The notes below the pieces were generated by a model, which saw only the letters and a list, made by a program, of their open reading frames with translations, searched no databases and was not told where the DNA came from. DNA of 64,000 nt from Bacillus sp. B-jedd (GTDB taxonomy: Bacteria > Bacillota > Bacilli > Bacillales > Cytobacillaceae): the NCBI RefSeq assembly GCF_000821085.1, contig NZ_CCXR01000001.1, positions 2,253,001 to 2,317,000 on the forward strand, given 5' to 3'. Made by a program: the position numbers and the translations under genes. This document shows positions 43,873 through 52,942 of this stretch, piece after piece; the first letter of the stretch is position 1; each line of letters opens with the position of its first letter.

Positions 43873-46137
43873 ATGGCACAAACAATGCTGGTTAAAACCG
43901 ACAAAGATGAAACTGTACAATGGAAAGGATTTAAGAAAGGCAAGTGGGCAAAAGAAGTAAATGTCCGTGACTTCATCTTGAATAACTTCACACTTTACGA
44001 AGGAAATGATAGTTTTCTCGCTGGTGCAACCGAGGCGACAGATAAGCTTTGGAAGCAGGTTATGGAACTAACCTCACAGGAAAGGGAAAACGGCGGTGTT
44101 CTTGATATGGATACCGAAACAGTTTCCACCATTACCTCACATGGACCTGGATATTTGAACGAAGACCTCGAAAAGGTTGTCGGCTTCCAGACAGATAAAC
44201 CATTCAACCGCTCCATGCAACCGTTCGGCGGGATCCGGATGGCAAAAGCAGCTTGCGAAGCGTATGGATATAAACTAAATGAAGAAGTTGAGCGGATTTT
44301 CACTGACTTCCGAAAAACACATAACCAGGGAGTATTTGATGCTTACACAGATGAAATGCTTCTGGCCCGAAAAGCCGGCATCATCACAGGATTGCCTGAT
44401 GCTTACGGCCGCGGAAGGATCATCGGCGATTACCGCCGGGTAGCATTGTACGGGGTCGACTTTCTTATTGAAGAGAAGAAAAAAGACTACAAGTCAACAA
44501 CCGGCGTTATGACGGAAAACAATATCCGCCACAGGGAGGAACTCGCCGAACAAATACGCGCCCTTGGCGAACTGAAGGACCTGGCGAAAAGCTATGGATA
44601 TGATATCTCCTTACCAGCTGCCAATGCCACAGAGGCTTTCCAATGGGTATATTTCGGATACCTTGCGGCTATCAAGGAGCAAAACGGGGCCGCAATGAGC
44701 CTTGGCCGTGTATCCACTTTCCTAGATATTTATATGGAACGCGACCTGAAGAACGGGACTCTTACAGAAGCTGAGGCACAGGAGCTCGTCGATCACTTTG
44801 TCATGAAGCTCCGACTCGTCAAGTTCGCCCGTACTCCGGACTATAATGAGCTGTTCAGCGGCGACCCTACCTGGGTAACTGAATCGATCGGCGGTATTGC
44901 ATTGGACGGACGCCCGCTTGTAACGAAAAACTCGTTCCGCTTCCTGCATACACTAGACAATCTAGGTCCTGCACCGGAACCAAACCTGACAGTCCTTTGG
45001 TCGACTAAGCTTCCTGAGAATTTCAAAAAATATTGCGCGAAAATGTCCATTCAAACTAGCTCAATTCAATATGAAAATGACGACATCATGCGGCCGGAAT
45101 GGGGCGACGACTATGGAATCGCCTGCTGTGTTTCCGCAATGGCAATCGGGAAACAAATGCAGTTCTTCGGTGCCCGTTCCAATCTTGCCAAGGCCCTCCT
45201 CTATGCCATCAATGGTGGAGTGGACGAGAAACTGAAAATCCAGGTTGGCCCTCAATATGCGCCAATCACTACCGATACCCTGGACTACAATGAAGTGATG
45301 AAGAAATTCGATAACATGATGGAATGGCTTGCCGGGCTCTATATCAATACTTTGAATGTCATCCACTATATGCATGACAAGTACAGCTACGAGAGGATTG
45401 AAATGGCGCTCCATGATTCTGAAATCCTCCGTACGATGGCAACAGGGATAGCCGGGTTAAGTGTTGTGGCCGACTCCTTAAGCGCAATCAAGTATGCGGA
45501 AGTAAAGGTTCTCCGTGATGAAAATGGATTGGCCACCGATTTTGAAGTGAACGGCGATTTCCCTAAATACGGAAACAACGATGATCGGGTCGATAGCATT
45601 GCTGTTGAAATCGTCAAAACCTTCATGCAAAAACTTAAAAAACATCAAACATACAGGGATTCCATGACTACGATGTCTGTCCTGACAATTACATCCAATG
45701 TGGTTTATGGCAAAAAGACGGGCAATACGCCAGACGGGCGCAGGACTGGCGAGCCTTTCGCACCTGGCGCCAACCCAATGCATGGCCGGGACACGAAAGG
45801 AACGCTTGCATCCCTTTCATCCGTGGCGAAACTTCCTTATGAGTATTCACTGGACGGAATTTCAAATACTTTCTCCATAGTTCCTAAAGCACTTGGAAAA
45901 GAAGAGGAAAGCCGTATCCTCAACCTGGTTTCCATACTTGATGGCTATGCGATCAAGGAAGGCCACCATCTGAACGTCAACGTTTTCAACCGGGAAACTT
46001 TGATGGATGCGATGGAACATCCTGAGCTATATCCACAATTGACCATCAGGGTTTCTGGTTATGCTGTAAACTTTATCAAGCTGACAAGGGAACAGCAAAT
46101 GGATGTCATTAACCGCACGTTCCACGAATCATTATAA
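43873..46137 (+). CDS. pflB: Pyruvate formate-lyase (formate C-acetyltransferase)
   Basis: A 754-residue glycyl-radical enzyme converting pyruvate and CoA to acetyl-CoA and formate without oxygen. The adjacent catalytic cysteines are in [11 protein letters not shown], and the glycyl radical site is RVSGYAV near the C-terminus. Length is the full family size. AAGAGGTG precedes the ATG. pflA follows 65 bp later. An FNR box upstream indicates anaerobic induction. The formate made can be oxidised by the selenoenzyme encoded at 31193. Confidence 0.97.
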   Translation: MAQTMLVKTDKDETVQWKGFKKGKWAKEVNVRDFILNNFTLYEGNDSFLAGATEATDKLWKQVMELTSQERENGGVLDMDTETVSTITSHGPGYLNEDLEKVVGFQTDKPFNRSMQPFGGIRMAKAACEAYGYKLNEEVERIFTDFRKTHNQGVFDAYTDEMLLARKAGIITGLPDAYGRGRIIGDYRRVALYGVDFLIEEKKKDYKSTTGVMTENNIRHREELAEQIRALGELKDLAKSYGYDISLPAANATEAFQWVYFGYLAAIKEQNGAAMSLGRVSTFLDIYMERDLKNGTLTEAEAQELVDHFVMKLRLVKFARTPDYNELFSGDPTWVTESIGGIALDGRPLVTKNSFRFLHTLDNLGPAPEPNLTVLWSTKLPENFKKYCAKMSIQTSSIQYENDDIMRPEWGDDYGIACCVSAMAIGKQMQFFGARSNLAKALLYAINGGVDEKLKIQVGPQYAPITTDTLDYNEVMKKFDNMMEWLAGLYINTLNVIHYMHDKYSYERIEMALHDSEILRTMATGIAGLSVVADSLSAIKYAEVKVLRDENGLATDFEVNGDFPKYGNNDDRVDSIAVEIVKTFMQKLKKHQTYRDSMTTMSVLTITSNVVYGKKTGNTPDGRRTGEPFAPGANPMHGRDTKGTLASLSSVAKLPYEYSLDGISNTFSIVPKALGKEEESRILNLVSILDGYAIKEGHHLNVNVFNRETLMDAMEHPELYPQLTIRVSGYAVNFIKLTREQQMDVINRTFHESL

Positions 46138-46202
46138 ATTATAGCCGGGCGGCCGGGGCCTTTATCCGGCTTCCCCTTGTTTAACTGGGAAGGAGATTCA
46201 TT

Positions 46203-46949
46203 ATGAACGGAAACATACATTCAATTGAAACATTCGGCACAGTAGACGGACCTGGTATCCGCTATGTCATTTTTACACAGGGCTGCCTCCTCCGCTGCCA
46301 ATTTTGCCATAACGCTGATACGTGGGAAATAGGCTCCGGAAAGCAAATGGCGGTGGACGAAATCATGGATGACCTCCGTTCATACCTTCCTTTTATTGAA
46401 TCGTCTGGCGGGGGAATCACGGTAAGCGGCGGAGAGCCGCTCCTGCAGGTCCCCTTCCTCCTTGAACTGTTCAAGGAATGCAAAAAAGCCGGGATCCACA
46501 CGGCCATCGACTCTTCGGGAGGATGCTTTTCCAGTGCGGCCCACTTTCTGGCACAACTGGATGAACTGATGGAATATACAGACCTTGTGTTACTGGACAT
46601 AAAACATATTGACAGGAAAAAGCACATCGGATTGACCGGTATGGCGAATGACCACATCCTCGAGTTTGCGAAGTATTTATCCAATCGGAATGTCCCCATC
46701 TGGCTTCGGCATGTCCTTGTACCGGGAATAACCGACGATGCGGATGACTTATTGAGGATGGGAGAATTTATCGGCACGTTAAAAAATGTCCATAAAGTTG
46801 AAATACTCCCCTACCATAAGCTTGGCGTGTACAAATGGGAAGCCTTAGGGCTTGAATACCCGTTAAAGGATATAGAACCGCCAAGTGAAGAAAAAGCACA
46901 GGAAGCCTATGAGTATATTACAAAGCAATGGCAGCCTTCCGCAGGTTAA
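46203..46949 (+). CDS. pflA: Pyruvate formate-lyase-activating enzyme (radical SAM)
   Basis: A 248-residue radical SAM protein with the CxxxCxxC cluster motif (CLLRCQFCHNAD) at about residues 28-38 and the SAM-binding GGEP (TVSGGEPLLQ). It makes the glycyl radical on PflB. AAGGAG precedes the ATG, and a terminator follows the stop, so pflBA is a two-gene operon. Confidence 0.96.
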   Translation: MNGNIHSIETFGTVDGPGIRYVIFTQGCLLRCQFCHNADTWEIGSGKQMAVDEIMDDLRSYLPFIESSGGGITVSGGEPLLQVPFLLELFKECKKAGIHTAIDSSGGCFSSAAHFLAQLDELMEYTDLVLLDIKHIDRKKHIGLTGMANDHILEFAKYLSNRNVPIWLRHVLVPGITDDADDLLRMGEFIGTLKNVHKVEILPYHKLGVYKWEALGLEYPLKDIEPPSEEKAQEAYEYITKQWQPSAG

Positions 46950-46956
46950 TAAATCG

Positions 46957-46984
46957 AAAATGCCATCCTTCCGGGTGGCATTTT
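46957..46984 (+). terminator. Intrinsic terminator after pflA
   Basis: AAAATGCCAtcc / gggTGGCATTTT hairpin. Confidence 0.8.
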
Positions 46985-47071
46985 CTTATATTCTTTTACT
47001 ATCTGCACATTTTCTGGATAATCATGTGCTACTCTTAAACTGAATTTTTTAAACGAATGGGGAGAATGAAG

Positions 47072-47800
47072 ATGTATCAGACGCTTACGGACATAAGCAA
47101 TTTCCTTAGCACCCCTTTTGTCAATATGCTTTCTTCAGCCGAAGAAGTGCCGTTAATTGCTGCTTTTTTGCTCGGTATCATCGGGGCTTTGGCGCCATGC
47201 CAGCTGACAGGAAATATTAGCGCCATCACTTTTTATGGAAACAGGAGCCTGCAGTCCCCCGGACAGGCTCGTCATATTGGCTTATTTATTTTAGGCAAAA
47301 TTGCGGTTTTCTCAGCGCTTGGATTCGCCGTATGGGCAGCGGGCAGAGGTTTTCAAGATTCACTTCCGCTTTTCTTCGCAGCCTCCAGAAAAATGATCGG
47401 CCCATTTATCATTCTGCTTGGCCTTTTTTTAGCCGGCTTTTTCAAATTCGGAGTCTTAAATAAATTTTTTTCTAACATTTCTATTCCTCAAAGGTCCGGC
47501 AGATGGAGTTCTTTTTTAATGGGTGCGGCTTTTTCAGTTTCTTTTTGTCCAACTATGTTTATATTATTTTTCCTAACGTTGATGCCAATTGTATTAAGTA
47601 CTCCTTTAGGGATAGTCCTCCCTCCTGTTTTTGCAATCGGAACTTCCCTTCCATTGATTATTTTCCTGGCTGTAGCCTGGTCGGTAGGGATGGATGGCAC
47701 TCTTCTTCGGAAGAGCAGGAAAATCGGGGTAATGGTACAAAAAACCGCAGGATTCATGTTAATCGTCATTGGGCTTTTCGATACCATCACATACTGGTGA
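47072..47800 (+). CDS. CcdA/DsbD-like membrane protein (sulfite exporter/cytochrome c biogenesis superfamily)
   Basis: A 242-residue protein with six to seven helices and the paired Pro-Cys motifs of the DsbD/CcdA fold: GALAPCQLTGNIS in the first helix pair and SVSFCPTMFILFF in the second half. The two cysteines can pass reducing equivalents across the membrane, or the protein moves sulfur or metal compounds. The ATG at 47072 has GGGGAG seven bases upstream. It ends just before the bioY promoter. Confidence 0.72.
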   Translation: MYQTLTDISNFLSTPFVNMLSSAEEVPLIAAFLLGIIGALAPCQLTGNISAITFYGNRSLQSPGQARHIGLFILGKIAVFSALGFAVWAAGRGFQDSLPLFFAASRKMIGPFIILLGLFLAGFFKFGVLNKFFSNISIPQRSGRWSSFLMGAAFSVSFCPTMFILFFLTLMPIVLSTPLGIVLPPVFAIGTSLPLIIFLAVAWSVGMDGTLLRKSRKIGVMVQKTAGFMLIVIGLFDTITYW

Positions 47801-47812
47801 GTGAAAATACTA

Positions 47813-47878
47813 TTGACAAAGCATTCTCTCCGTATTAAAGTTTTTAATGTCAACCAAAACCGGTTGTTGGTTAACTTA
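47813..47878 (+). promoter_or_regulatory. bioY promoter with BirA operator
   Basis: TTGACA (47813-47818), 17-bp spacer and TAAAGT (47836-47841). From the predicted start onward lies an inverted repeat AATGTCAACC...GGTTAACTTA (47846-47878), the arm pair of the BirA biotin operator. Occupancy by biotinyl-AMP-bound BirA would block transcription. Confidence 0.75.
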
Positions 47879-47896
47879 ACGAAGGGGAGAATATTG

Positions 47897-48475
47897 ATGT
47901 CAAACGAACAATTAAAATTAAGACGAATGATTTTAGCTGCTTTATTTGCAGCTATTACGGGAATTCTGGCGCAAATGACGATTCCACTTCCACTTGTCCC
48001 GATTACCGGCCAGACATTGGCAATCGGTTTGGCCGCGACCATTCTGGGAGCGCGTTATGGAACTCTTTCGATTTTGCTATATTTGGCGTTAGGCGCTGTT
48101 GGAGTTCCTGTATTTGCAGAAATGAAATCAGGTGTTTCCGTTCTGTTCGGGCCTACCGGAGGGTACCTCGTAGGCTTTATACCTACTGCTTTTATTATTG
48201 GTTGGTATCTTGAAAAGACTTCCTTTACTTTCAAGCAAGCCATGATTGCCAATACAATCGGCATGATCGTTACCCTCACAATCGGAACCGCATGGTTGAA
48301 GGTGTCAGCAGGACTGCCATGGACAGGAGCACTGAAAGGCGGATTTTACCCGTTTATTCCAGTGGGGATAATTAAAGCTGCCCTTGCCGCGTCAATAGGC
48401 ATCGGGGTTCGAAAGAGGCTGGTTTCGGCAAACTTGCTAGGCTCAATTACAACAGGCATCAAACAAAATTTTTAA
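47897..48475 (+). CDS. bioY: Biotin transporter BioY
   Basis: A 192-residue S-component of an ECF transporter with six helices (ALFAAITGILAQMTIPLPLVPITGQTLA, RYGTLSILLYLALGAVGVPVFA, FGPTGGYLVGFIPTAFIIG). BioY takes up biotin, alone or with the shared EcfAAT module, which is not in this window. ATG 47897 has GAAGGGGAG upstream. The BirA operator shows biotin control. Confidence 0.93.
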   Translation: MSNEQLKLRRMILAALFAAITGILAQMTIPLPLVPITGQTLAIGLAATILGARYGTLSILLYLALGAVGVPVFAEMKSGVSVLFGPTGGYLVGFIPTAFIIGWYLEKTSFTFKQAMIANTIGMIVTLTIGTAWLKVSAGLPWTGALKGGFYPFIPVGIIKAALAASIGIGVRKRLVSANLLGSITTGIKQNF

Positions 48476-48501
48476 ATTTAGGCCCATTTAAAGGTAAGAG
48501 A

Positions 48502-48588
48502 TGATTTTCAATGAAGTTGATTGGAACGGAGGGGACTGACTCCGGCGGTCTGCCCCGCGGAAAGCTTGTCTCCGGAGTGGAAATCAAC
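48502..48588 (+). repeat. Dispersed palindromic repeat, copy D (short form)
   Basis: An 87-bp version with both ends intact (GATTTTCAATGAAGTTGATTGG and GGAGTGGAAATCAAC) but the middle reduced to CCGGCGGTCTGCCCCGCGG. It lies directly after bioY. Confidence 0.85.
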
Positions 48589-48759
48589 ATTCAAGGATAA
48601 TAGAGCCTAAGTTTTAAACGGGACAATGGTGTGAATCACTCCCCCATTTGTCCCGTTTTTGTCATTTTTATCAACTTGCCTGCCGCTTTCCCATTCATTC
48701 ACATTGAAAGTTTCATCATACTCCTGTATACTTTTATCATTCATGAAGGAGGTGATTCC

Positions 48760-49050
48760 ATGATAGATTTACTGGCTGAAATTTATGACTTGAATACATG
48801 GACTTCCTTATACGCCTGGATCTATTTTGGAATTGCCATCAAATTGCTGATAGATTTAAGCGGAAGTTTTTCTTTTGCGGACCGTGAAAAACCCGCTGGG
48901 ATGGCCTGTATCGGATTGTCTTTACCCAGCTCCGAAAAACCGCCGCGCAGCAGCAATTTCGTCCTTATATGGATTGGTAAATGCATTAAAAAGAAATGCG
49001 GCTTAAATGACGATTCAGATGAACCATCATCCCTCCTGAACATTAGTTAA
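48760..49050 (+). CDS. mifM: MifM-like regulatory arrest peptide upstream of yidC2
   Basis: A 96-residue protein with one N-terminal membrane helix (about 18-34) and a C-terminal segment WIGKCIKKKCGLNDDSDE (71-88). The gene lies 25 bp before yidC2. In B. subtilis, MifM is a membrane-inserted sensor of YidC1 (SpoIIIJ) whose stalling at a WIxK...ND/E-rich C-terminus opens a hairpin that hides the yidC2 ribosome site. Here the W-I-x-K and N-D-D-x-D spacing fits what I remember of that motif, and the hairpin is present. GAAGGAGGTG precedes the ATG. Sequence identity is otherwise low, so the call rests on position, topology, arrest-like tail and hairpin together. Confidence 0.78.
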   Translation: MIDLLAEIYDLNTWTSLYAWIYFGIAIKLLIDLSGSFSFADREKPAGMACIGLSLPSSEKPPRSSNFVLIWIGKCIKKKCGLNDDSDEPSSLLNIS

Positions 49051-49070
49051 ACTAACTAAAATACAGGAGG
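49032..49070 (+). promoter_or_regulatory. SD-sequestering hairpin controlling yidC2 translation
   Basis: CCTCCTG (49032-49038, end of mifM) pairs perfectly with CAGGAGG (49064-49070), which is the yidC2 Shine-Dalgarno. A nested TTAGTT / AACTAA stem (49043-49059) closes the loop. The 5' arm lies inside the last mifM codons, so a ribosome stalled on mifM would melt it. Confidence 0.82.
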
Positions 49071-49075
49071 ATACG

Positions 49076-49858
49076 ATGAAAGGGAAAAAAAATCTATTTA
49101 TTATAACTGGTATATTATTGAGTTTGGTTTTCACATTAACTGGCTGTTCTGGCGCGAATGGCGATAAAGGCATATTCAGCACATTCTTCGTCCACCCGTT
49201 CAGTACGGCGATCCATTATCTTGGGGAATTTTTCGGCGGGAATTTCGGATTGGCGATTATTCTAATCACCTTGATTATCCGGCTCGCTTTAATGCCTCTT
49301 ATGTTAAAGCAATATAAAAATCAGTTAGTGATGAAAAGTAAAATGGATGGCCTGAAGCCTGAAATGGATGATTTGCAAAAAAGGATTAAAGCAGAAAAAG
49401 ATCCTGCAAAACAGAAAGAGCTTCAAAGCCAGATGTTTGCCCTATATCAAAAGCATGGAGTGAACCCTTTGAATATGGGCTGTCTGCCCATATTGATCCA
49501 GATGCCGATCCTGACGGGTTTTTACTATGCTATAAGAAGTTCGACCGAAATTGCTTCGCATAGTTTTCTATGGTTCAGCCTTGGCAGCCCTGATATCGGG
49601 ATTACCCTCATTGCAGGCGTAATTTATTTTCTGCAATTCAAGGTCTCACAATCGAGCATGCCCGCCCAGCAACAGCAGCAAATGAAATACATGGGACTTC
49701 TATCTCCCGTTATGATTGTGATGTTTTCTTTAAAAGCTCCCGCGGCTCTTCCGCTTTATTGGACAATTGGCGGTACCTTCCTAATATTTCAAACATTGAT
49801 CAGCAGAAGGCTTTATCAATCCGGTAAAGCCGTTGAAACAGTTTCTGCTGGCAATTGA
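49076..49858 (+). CDS. yidC2: Membrane protein insertase YidC2 (OxaA/YqjG)
   Basis: A 260-residue insertase: lipoprotein signal (FTLTGCSG), five helices and the YidC core (ITLIIRLALMPLMLKQYKNQ with the conserved Arg, NPLNMGCLPILIQMPILTGFYYAI, LPLYWTIGG). It inserts and folds membrane proteins, acting as back-up for YidC1/SpoIIIJ, which would be elsewhere. Its SD lies in the mifM hairpin, so it should be translated only when membrane insertion is limiting. Confidence 0.93.
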   Translation: MKGKKNLFIITGILLSLVFTLTGCSGANGDKGIFSTFFVHPFSTAIHYLGEFFGGNFGLAIILITLIIRLALMPLMLKQYKNQLVMKSKMDGLKPEMDDLQKRIKAEKDPAKQKELQSQMFALYQKHGVNPLNMGCLPILIQMPILTGFYYAIRSSTEIASHSFLWFSLGSPDIGITLIAGVIYFLQFKVSQSSMPAQQQQQMKYMGLLSPVMIVMFSLKAPAALPLYWTIGGTFLIFQTLISRRLYQSGKAVETVSAGN

Positions 49859-49868
49859 CACTAATATT

Positions 49869-49915
49869 AAAGCTGCCCTTACCGTGGTTTATATACGGTT
49901 TTCAGGGCAGCTTTT
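49869..49915 (+). terminator. Intrinsic terminator after yidC2
   Basis: AAAGCTGCCCT ... AGGGCAGCTTTT hairpin with T-rich tail. Confidence 0.75.
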
Positions 49916-49981
49916 ATTTTTGCAAAATGTCGGCCAATAAGTCGCCCAATGATAATAGTACAAGTTCCCTTCCAATCTTTA

Positions 49982-50644
49982 CTATTCAAAAACACTTACT
50001 TTTTTCTCGATTTTCCCTACCAAAGATGTCATTAGGGTTGTCAACAGTAAATAAATGGCCCCTACTAAGATGAAGATTTCCATGTAACGATAGGTACTGC
50101 TTATTATTTGCTGGCCAGTCCTTAACAAATCATAAAGAGCGATTGTTGAAACAAGGGAAGATTCTTTTATTAGAGCGATAAATTCATTGCCTAAGGGCGG
50201 GAGCATCCGCCGGAAGGCTTGAGGGAGAATTATACGCCACATAGCCTGCCTGTTGTTTATGCCCAGAGCCCAAGCCGCTTCCATCTGTCCTTTGTCTATT
50301 GACTGGATTGCTCCCCTTGCAATTTCAGCGATATAAGCCCCCGCATTCAAAGATAATGCAATACAGGCAGATACAAAGGGAGGCATCGTTAAAGCGCTAA
50401 ACATGGAAGGAATGGCAAAATGGATGACAAATAACTGCAATAATAGCGGAGTTCCACGGATAACCCAAACATAAAAACTGCTGGTTCTAGAGGCAAACTT
50501 ATTTTTAGATACCCGTCCTAACCCAATAAATATGCCAAGCACACTGCCCGCAATGATTCCGATAGCTGCTATTTCTATTGTTACGAGTGCCCCTTGCAAT
50601 AAGAAGGGAAGATAAGTAAGCACAAAAGCTGAAAATTCACTCAT
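49982..50644 (-). CDS. Polar amino acid ABC transporter permease
   Basis: A 220-residue permease of the HisM/GlnP/ArtQ type with about five helices and the EAA loop (AAWALGINNRQAMWRIILPQAFRRMLPPLGN). ATG 50644 has AGGAGG six bases before it. It follows the binding-protein gene by 33 bp. No ATPase gene is adjacent, so it must borrow one from elsewhere. Confidence 0.88.
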   Translation of the reverse strand: MSEFSAFVLTYLPFLLQGALVTIEIAAIGIIAGSVLGIFIGLGRVSKNKFASRTSSFYVWVIRGTPLLLQLFVIHFAIPSMFSALTMPPFVSACIALSLNAGAYIAEIARGAIQSIDKGQMEAAWALGINNRQAMWRIILPQAFRRMLPPLGNEFIALIKESSLVSTIALYDLLRTGQQIISSTYRYMEIFILVGAIYLLLTTLMTSLVGKIEKKVSVFE

Positions 50645-50677
50645 CACTTTCCTCCTATATCATTCTTTCGTCTTCTT

Positions 50678-51508
50678 TTACTGCTTTTGAGTGATATCTT
50701 CACCGAACCATTTATCACTGATTTCCGAGAATGTCCCATTTTCTTTCAAAGTATTTACGGCGTTTTGCAACGCATTTTCTAAGGAATCATCATTCTTCCT
50801 GACCGCTATTCCAATCGGCAATTCCATAAAAGTATTTCCGCTTACATCGAAAACGCCAGGTTTTAATTTTTTATAATAACGGCCCACCGCTTCTGCAACG
50901 ATGACTCCCTGAACACGTCCTAGTGCCAAATCATTAAAAACATCTGTATAACCGTTATATGCTTTGATTTCCTTTACTCCTTTTATTTCCTTCGCGGCTG
51001 TTTCACTTGTTGAACCCATTTGGACCCCGACAATTTTTCCAGATAGGTTATCTTTACTATTAATCTTGTACGGATTTCCTTGTCCAACTGCTACAATTTG
51101 TCCTAATTGCAAGTACTCAACAAAATCAACTTTTTGTTTTCTTTCCTCTGTTATATTCATCGATGACATGATCATGTCATATCTGCCAGCATCAAGGCCT
51201 GGTAGGATACCATCCCAGGCGGTCGGAACAAACTCCGCTTTGACTCCCAATTCTTTAGAAACCGCTTTGGCAAGATCAATATCAAATCCTATCAATTCGT
51301 TCTTTTCATTACGGTAATTCATTGGAGGAAAAGTATCATCGACTGCAATGGTTAGCACACCTTTGTTTTTAATTTCGTCCATGGTTCTTTCACCAGCAGC
51401 CACCTTCTTCCCCCCATTTTCAATTTGCTGTGCATTTGGTTGTGCACTACAGGCAGCTGTGGAAAAAACTAAGACCAGCATGATTGATAATTTAATAATT
51501 TGTTTCAC
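50678..51508 (-). CDS. Amino acid-binding lipoprotein (SBP family 3)
   Basis: A 276-residue lipoprotein: lipobox TAACS, then the family-3 solute-binding fold (GVLTIAVDDTFPPMNYRNEKNELIGFDIDLAKAVSKELG, PTAWDGILPGLDAGRYDMIMSSMNITEERKQKVDF). The Arg/Asp pattern fits binding of a polar amino acid. GTG 51508 has GGGAGGAA upstream. It is transcribed with the permease. Confidence 0.88.
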   Translation of the reverse strand: MKQIIKLSIMLVLVFSTAACSAQPNAQQIENGGKKVAAGERTMDEIKNKGVLTIAVDDTFPPMNYRNEKNELIGFDIDLAKAVSKELGVKAEFVPTAWDGILPGLDAGRYDMIMSSMNITEERKQKVDFVEYLQLGQIVAVGQGNPYKINSKDNLSGKIVGVQMGSTSETAAKEIKGVKEIKAYNGYTDVFNDLALGRVQGVIVAEAVGRYYKKLKPGVFDVSGNTFMELPIGIAVRKNDDSLENALQNAVNTLKENGTFSEISDKWFGEDITQKQ

Positions 51509-51610
51509 CTTTCTTCCTCCCTTTCGCACTTTAGTACTCTAATTGTTTATCAGAGTAAAGAATATGTTGTTTATTCTAACTAGAATTTTTTTAAAATGCA
51601 AATATTTTTG

Positions 51611-51642
51611 ATAAAAAAAAATGCACCGAGATTCGGTGCATC
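51611..51642 (-). terminator. Intrinsic terminator after crcB pair
   Basis: ATGCACCGA / TCGGTGCAT perfect stem with a run of nine T on the minus strand. Confidence 0.85.
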
Positions 51643-51658
51643 ATAAACTTTATAATAT

Positions 51659-52006
51659 TTAACTTCTTCCCACGAGCAATCCAGCAAAAGCCAAAATCAC
51701 TCCTCCTAGCAGGCTGGCTGTCGCATAAATGAGTCCCTCACGCTTTTTACCTCTCCCCCAAAAAGAAACCAATTCATTAGTAAAGGTAGAAAATGTCGTA
51801 AGCGCACCGGTGAATCCAATTCCCAAAAAAGCATAAATTAATCCTCCTGCAATCTTCGCAGCAAAGTAACCCAGAAGGAATGAGCCTGTAAAGTTGGCTA
51901 TTAAAGTGCCAAAGGGAATGGATTTTTTATTATTCATTTTCGTTGAGAAATACAATCTGCAAATTGCCCCAAGAAATCCTCCGATTGCAATCAGAGCCAA
52001 TTTCAA
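51659..52006 (-). CDS. crcB2: Fluoride channel CrcB/Fluc, second subunit
   Basis: A 115-residue four-helix protein (GGFLGAICRLYFSTK, PFGTLIANFTGSFLLGYFA, GALTTFSTFTNELVSF with the fluoride-path Phe/Thr and Asn). Its start overlaps the stop of the first crcB by four bases. In Bacillus such pairs build heterodimeric fluoride exit channels. Confidence 0.92.
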   Translation of the reverse strand: MKLALIAIGGFLGAICRLYFSTKMNNKKSIPFGTLIANFTGSFLLGYFAAKIAGGLIYAFLGIGFTGALTTFSTFTNELVSFWGRGKKREGLIYATASLLGGVILAFAGLLVGRS

Positions 52007-52395
52007 CTGCCTTCGCCTCCCATCCTCCTTTTACCTCCGCTCCCGGCTAAAGTTCCCGCATAGGCGAATATAAGCCCGCCACCCATACTAATTAGGACAT
52101 ACAAGAAGGCAATTAAGTAATGCCCAGCCTCAATCTTATTGATTGCATCCAGGCAAAAAGCGGAAAATGTAGTAAAAGATCCAATAACGCCGGTTGTAAA
52201 GCCAGTTGCAAGCTGTTTTGGAATTCTTGGCCACTTGGCCAGAGTGGCTGCAAACCAACCCAGAATGAACGAGCCGATCAAATTCACTAGAAGAGTACCA
52301 TAAGGCATTATACTTTCAGAGCTATGTAAAAAGGAAAACGAATAACGGAGAAGGCTTCCAATAACTCCTCCAATACCTACATATAAATATGCCAT
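52003..52395 (-). CDS. crcB1: Fluoride channel CrcB/Fluc, first subunit
   Basis: A 130-residue four-helix protein (GGVIGSLLRYSFSF, PYGTLLVNLIGSFILGWFAA, VIGSFTTFSAFCLDAI). It is paired with the 115-residue paralogue by an ATGA-type overlap. I looked for the fluoride riboswitch in front and saw none. Confidence 0.92.
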   Translation of the reverse strand: MAYLYVGIGGVIGSLLRYSFSFLHSSESIMPYGTLLVNLIGSFILGWFAATLAKWPRIPKQLATGFTTGVIGSFTTFSAFCLDAINKIEAGHYLIAFLYVLISMGGGLIFAYAGTLAGSGGKRRMGGEGS

Positions 52396-52441
52396 TTTGA
52401 TCTCACCTTAATGGATTTTCATCTAACGAATAAATGTAAAA

Positions 52442-52467
52442 GACCGCCAGCATCAGCCGGCAGTCTT
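52442..52467. terminator. Terminator between DUF6501 gene and crcB1
   Basis: AGACCGCC...GGCAGTCT-type hairpin (AGACTGCCGGC / GCTGGCGGTCT, minus) followed by TTTTAC. Confidence 0.65.
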
Positions 52468-52468
52468 A

Positions 52469-52672
52469 TTAACATTTCTCGAAATAGTCCTTATAGTAGC
52501 CGCCCACTTTACCGGTATTGTCTACAACAAAATAAAACTCATCCGTTTCATTTTTTACATCATAAACATTTCCGGGGGTGAGGACGTGATTTACAATATA
52601 TTTCTTTGCGTTGGCGTGAATACATTTCACTTTTTTAATTGTCTCTTTTTCCTGCCAGATTAGATGCTGCAT
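52469..52672 (-). CDS. DUF6501 family protein, 67 aa
   Basis: A small soluble protein (MQHLIWQEKETIKKVKCIHANAKKYIVN, VYDVKNETDEFYFVVDNTGKVGGYYKDYF), beta-strand rich. It matches the Bacillus DUF6501 family from memory; no function known. It has its own terminator. Confidence 0.75.
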   Translation of the reverse strand: MQHLIWQEKETIKKVKCIHANAKKYIVNHVLTPGNVYDVKNETDEFYFVVDNTGKVGGYYKDYFEKC

Positions 52673-52753
52673 GGATTAACACCCCTTACGTTTGTCTGTT
52701 CCAAGTATAAACAATTCATCAAGGGGTCTGCAAGGCGGGAAGGCAATTTTTAA

Positions 52754-52942
52754 TTACATTCTCTTTCCTGGCTTCTGAATTTCCAGGACTTCTTCTGCTT
52801 CCATGGTTATTACTTCCTGGGTGAGGACATTTTTAAAAGTTAAATAGGATGTCTCGCAAATTTCATCTTCCCTGAGGAATTCCATATTCGTGAAAGTGTC
52901 TTCTTTATAATCAATATTATACTAATTGTTTTTCTGATCCAT
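52754..52942 (-). pseudogene. Small ORF interrupted by an in-frame TAG at codon 7
   Basis: An ATG at 52942 with GAGGTAG upstream opens MDQKNN, then TAG (52924-52922), and the same frame continues for 55 codons (DYKEDTFTNMEFLREDE, FKNVLTQEVITMEAEEVLEIQ) to a TAA. The charged, amphipathic content looks protein-like, and no good restart codon lies after the stop. Either a recent nonsense mutation in a small gene or a chance frame. Confidence 0.4.

Noticed and set aside
52396..52470. Fluoride riboswitch before crcB
   Set aside because: The upstream hairpin is an ordinary terminator; none of the crcB-motif conserved segments were found.
52922..52924. TAG read as pyrrolysine
   Set aside because: No supporting genes or downstream structure, and the frame is too short to argue from; treated as a pseudogene candidate.
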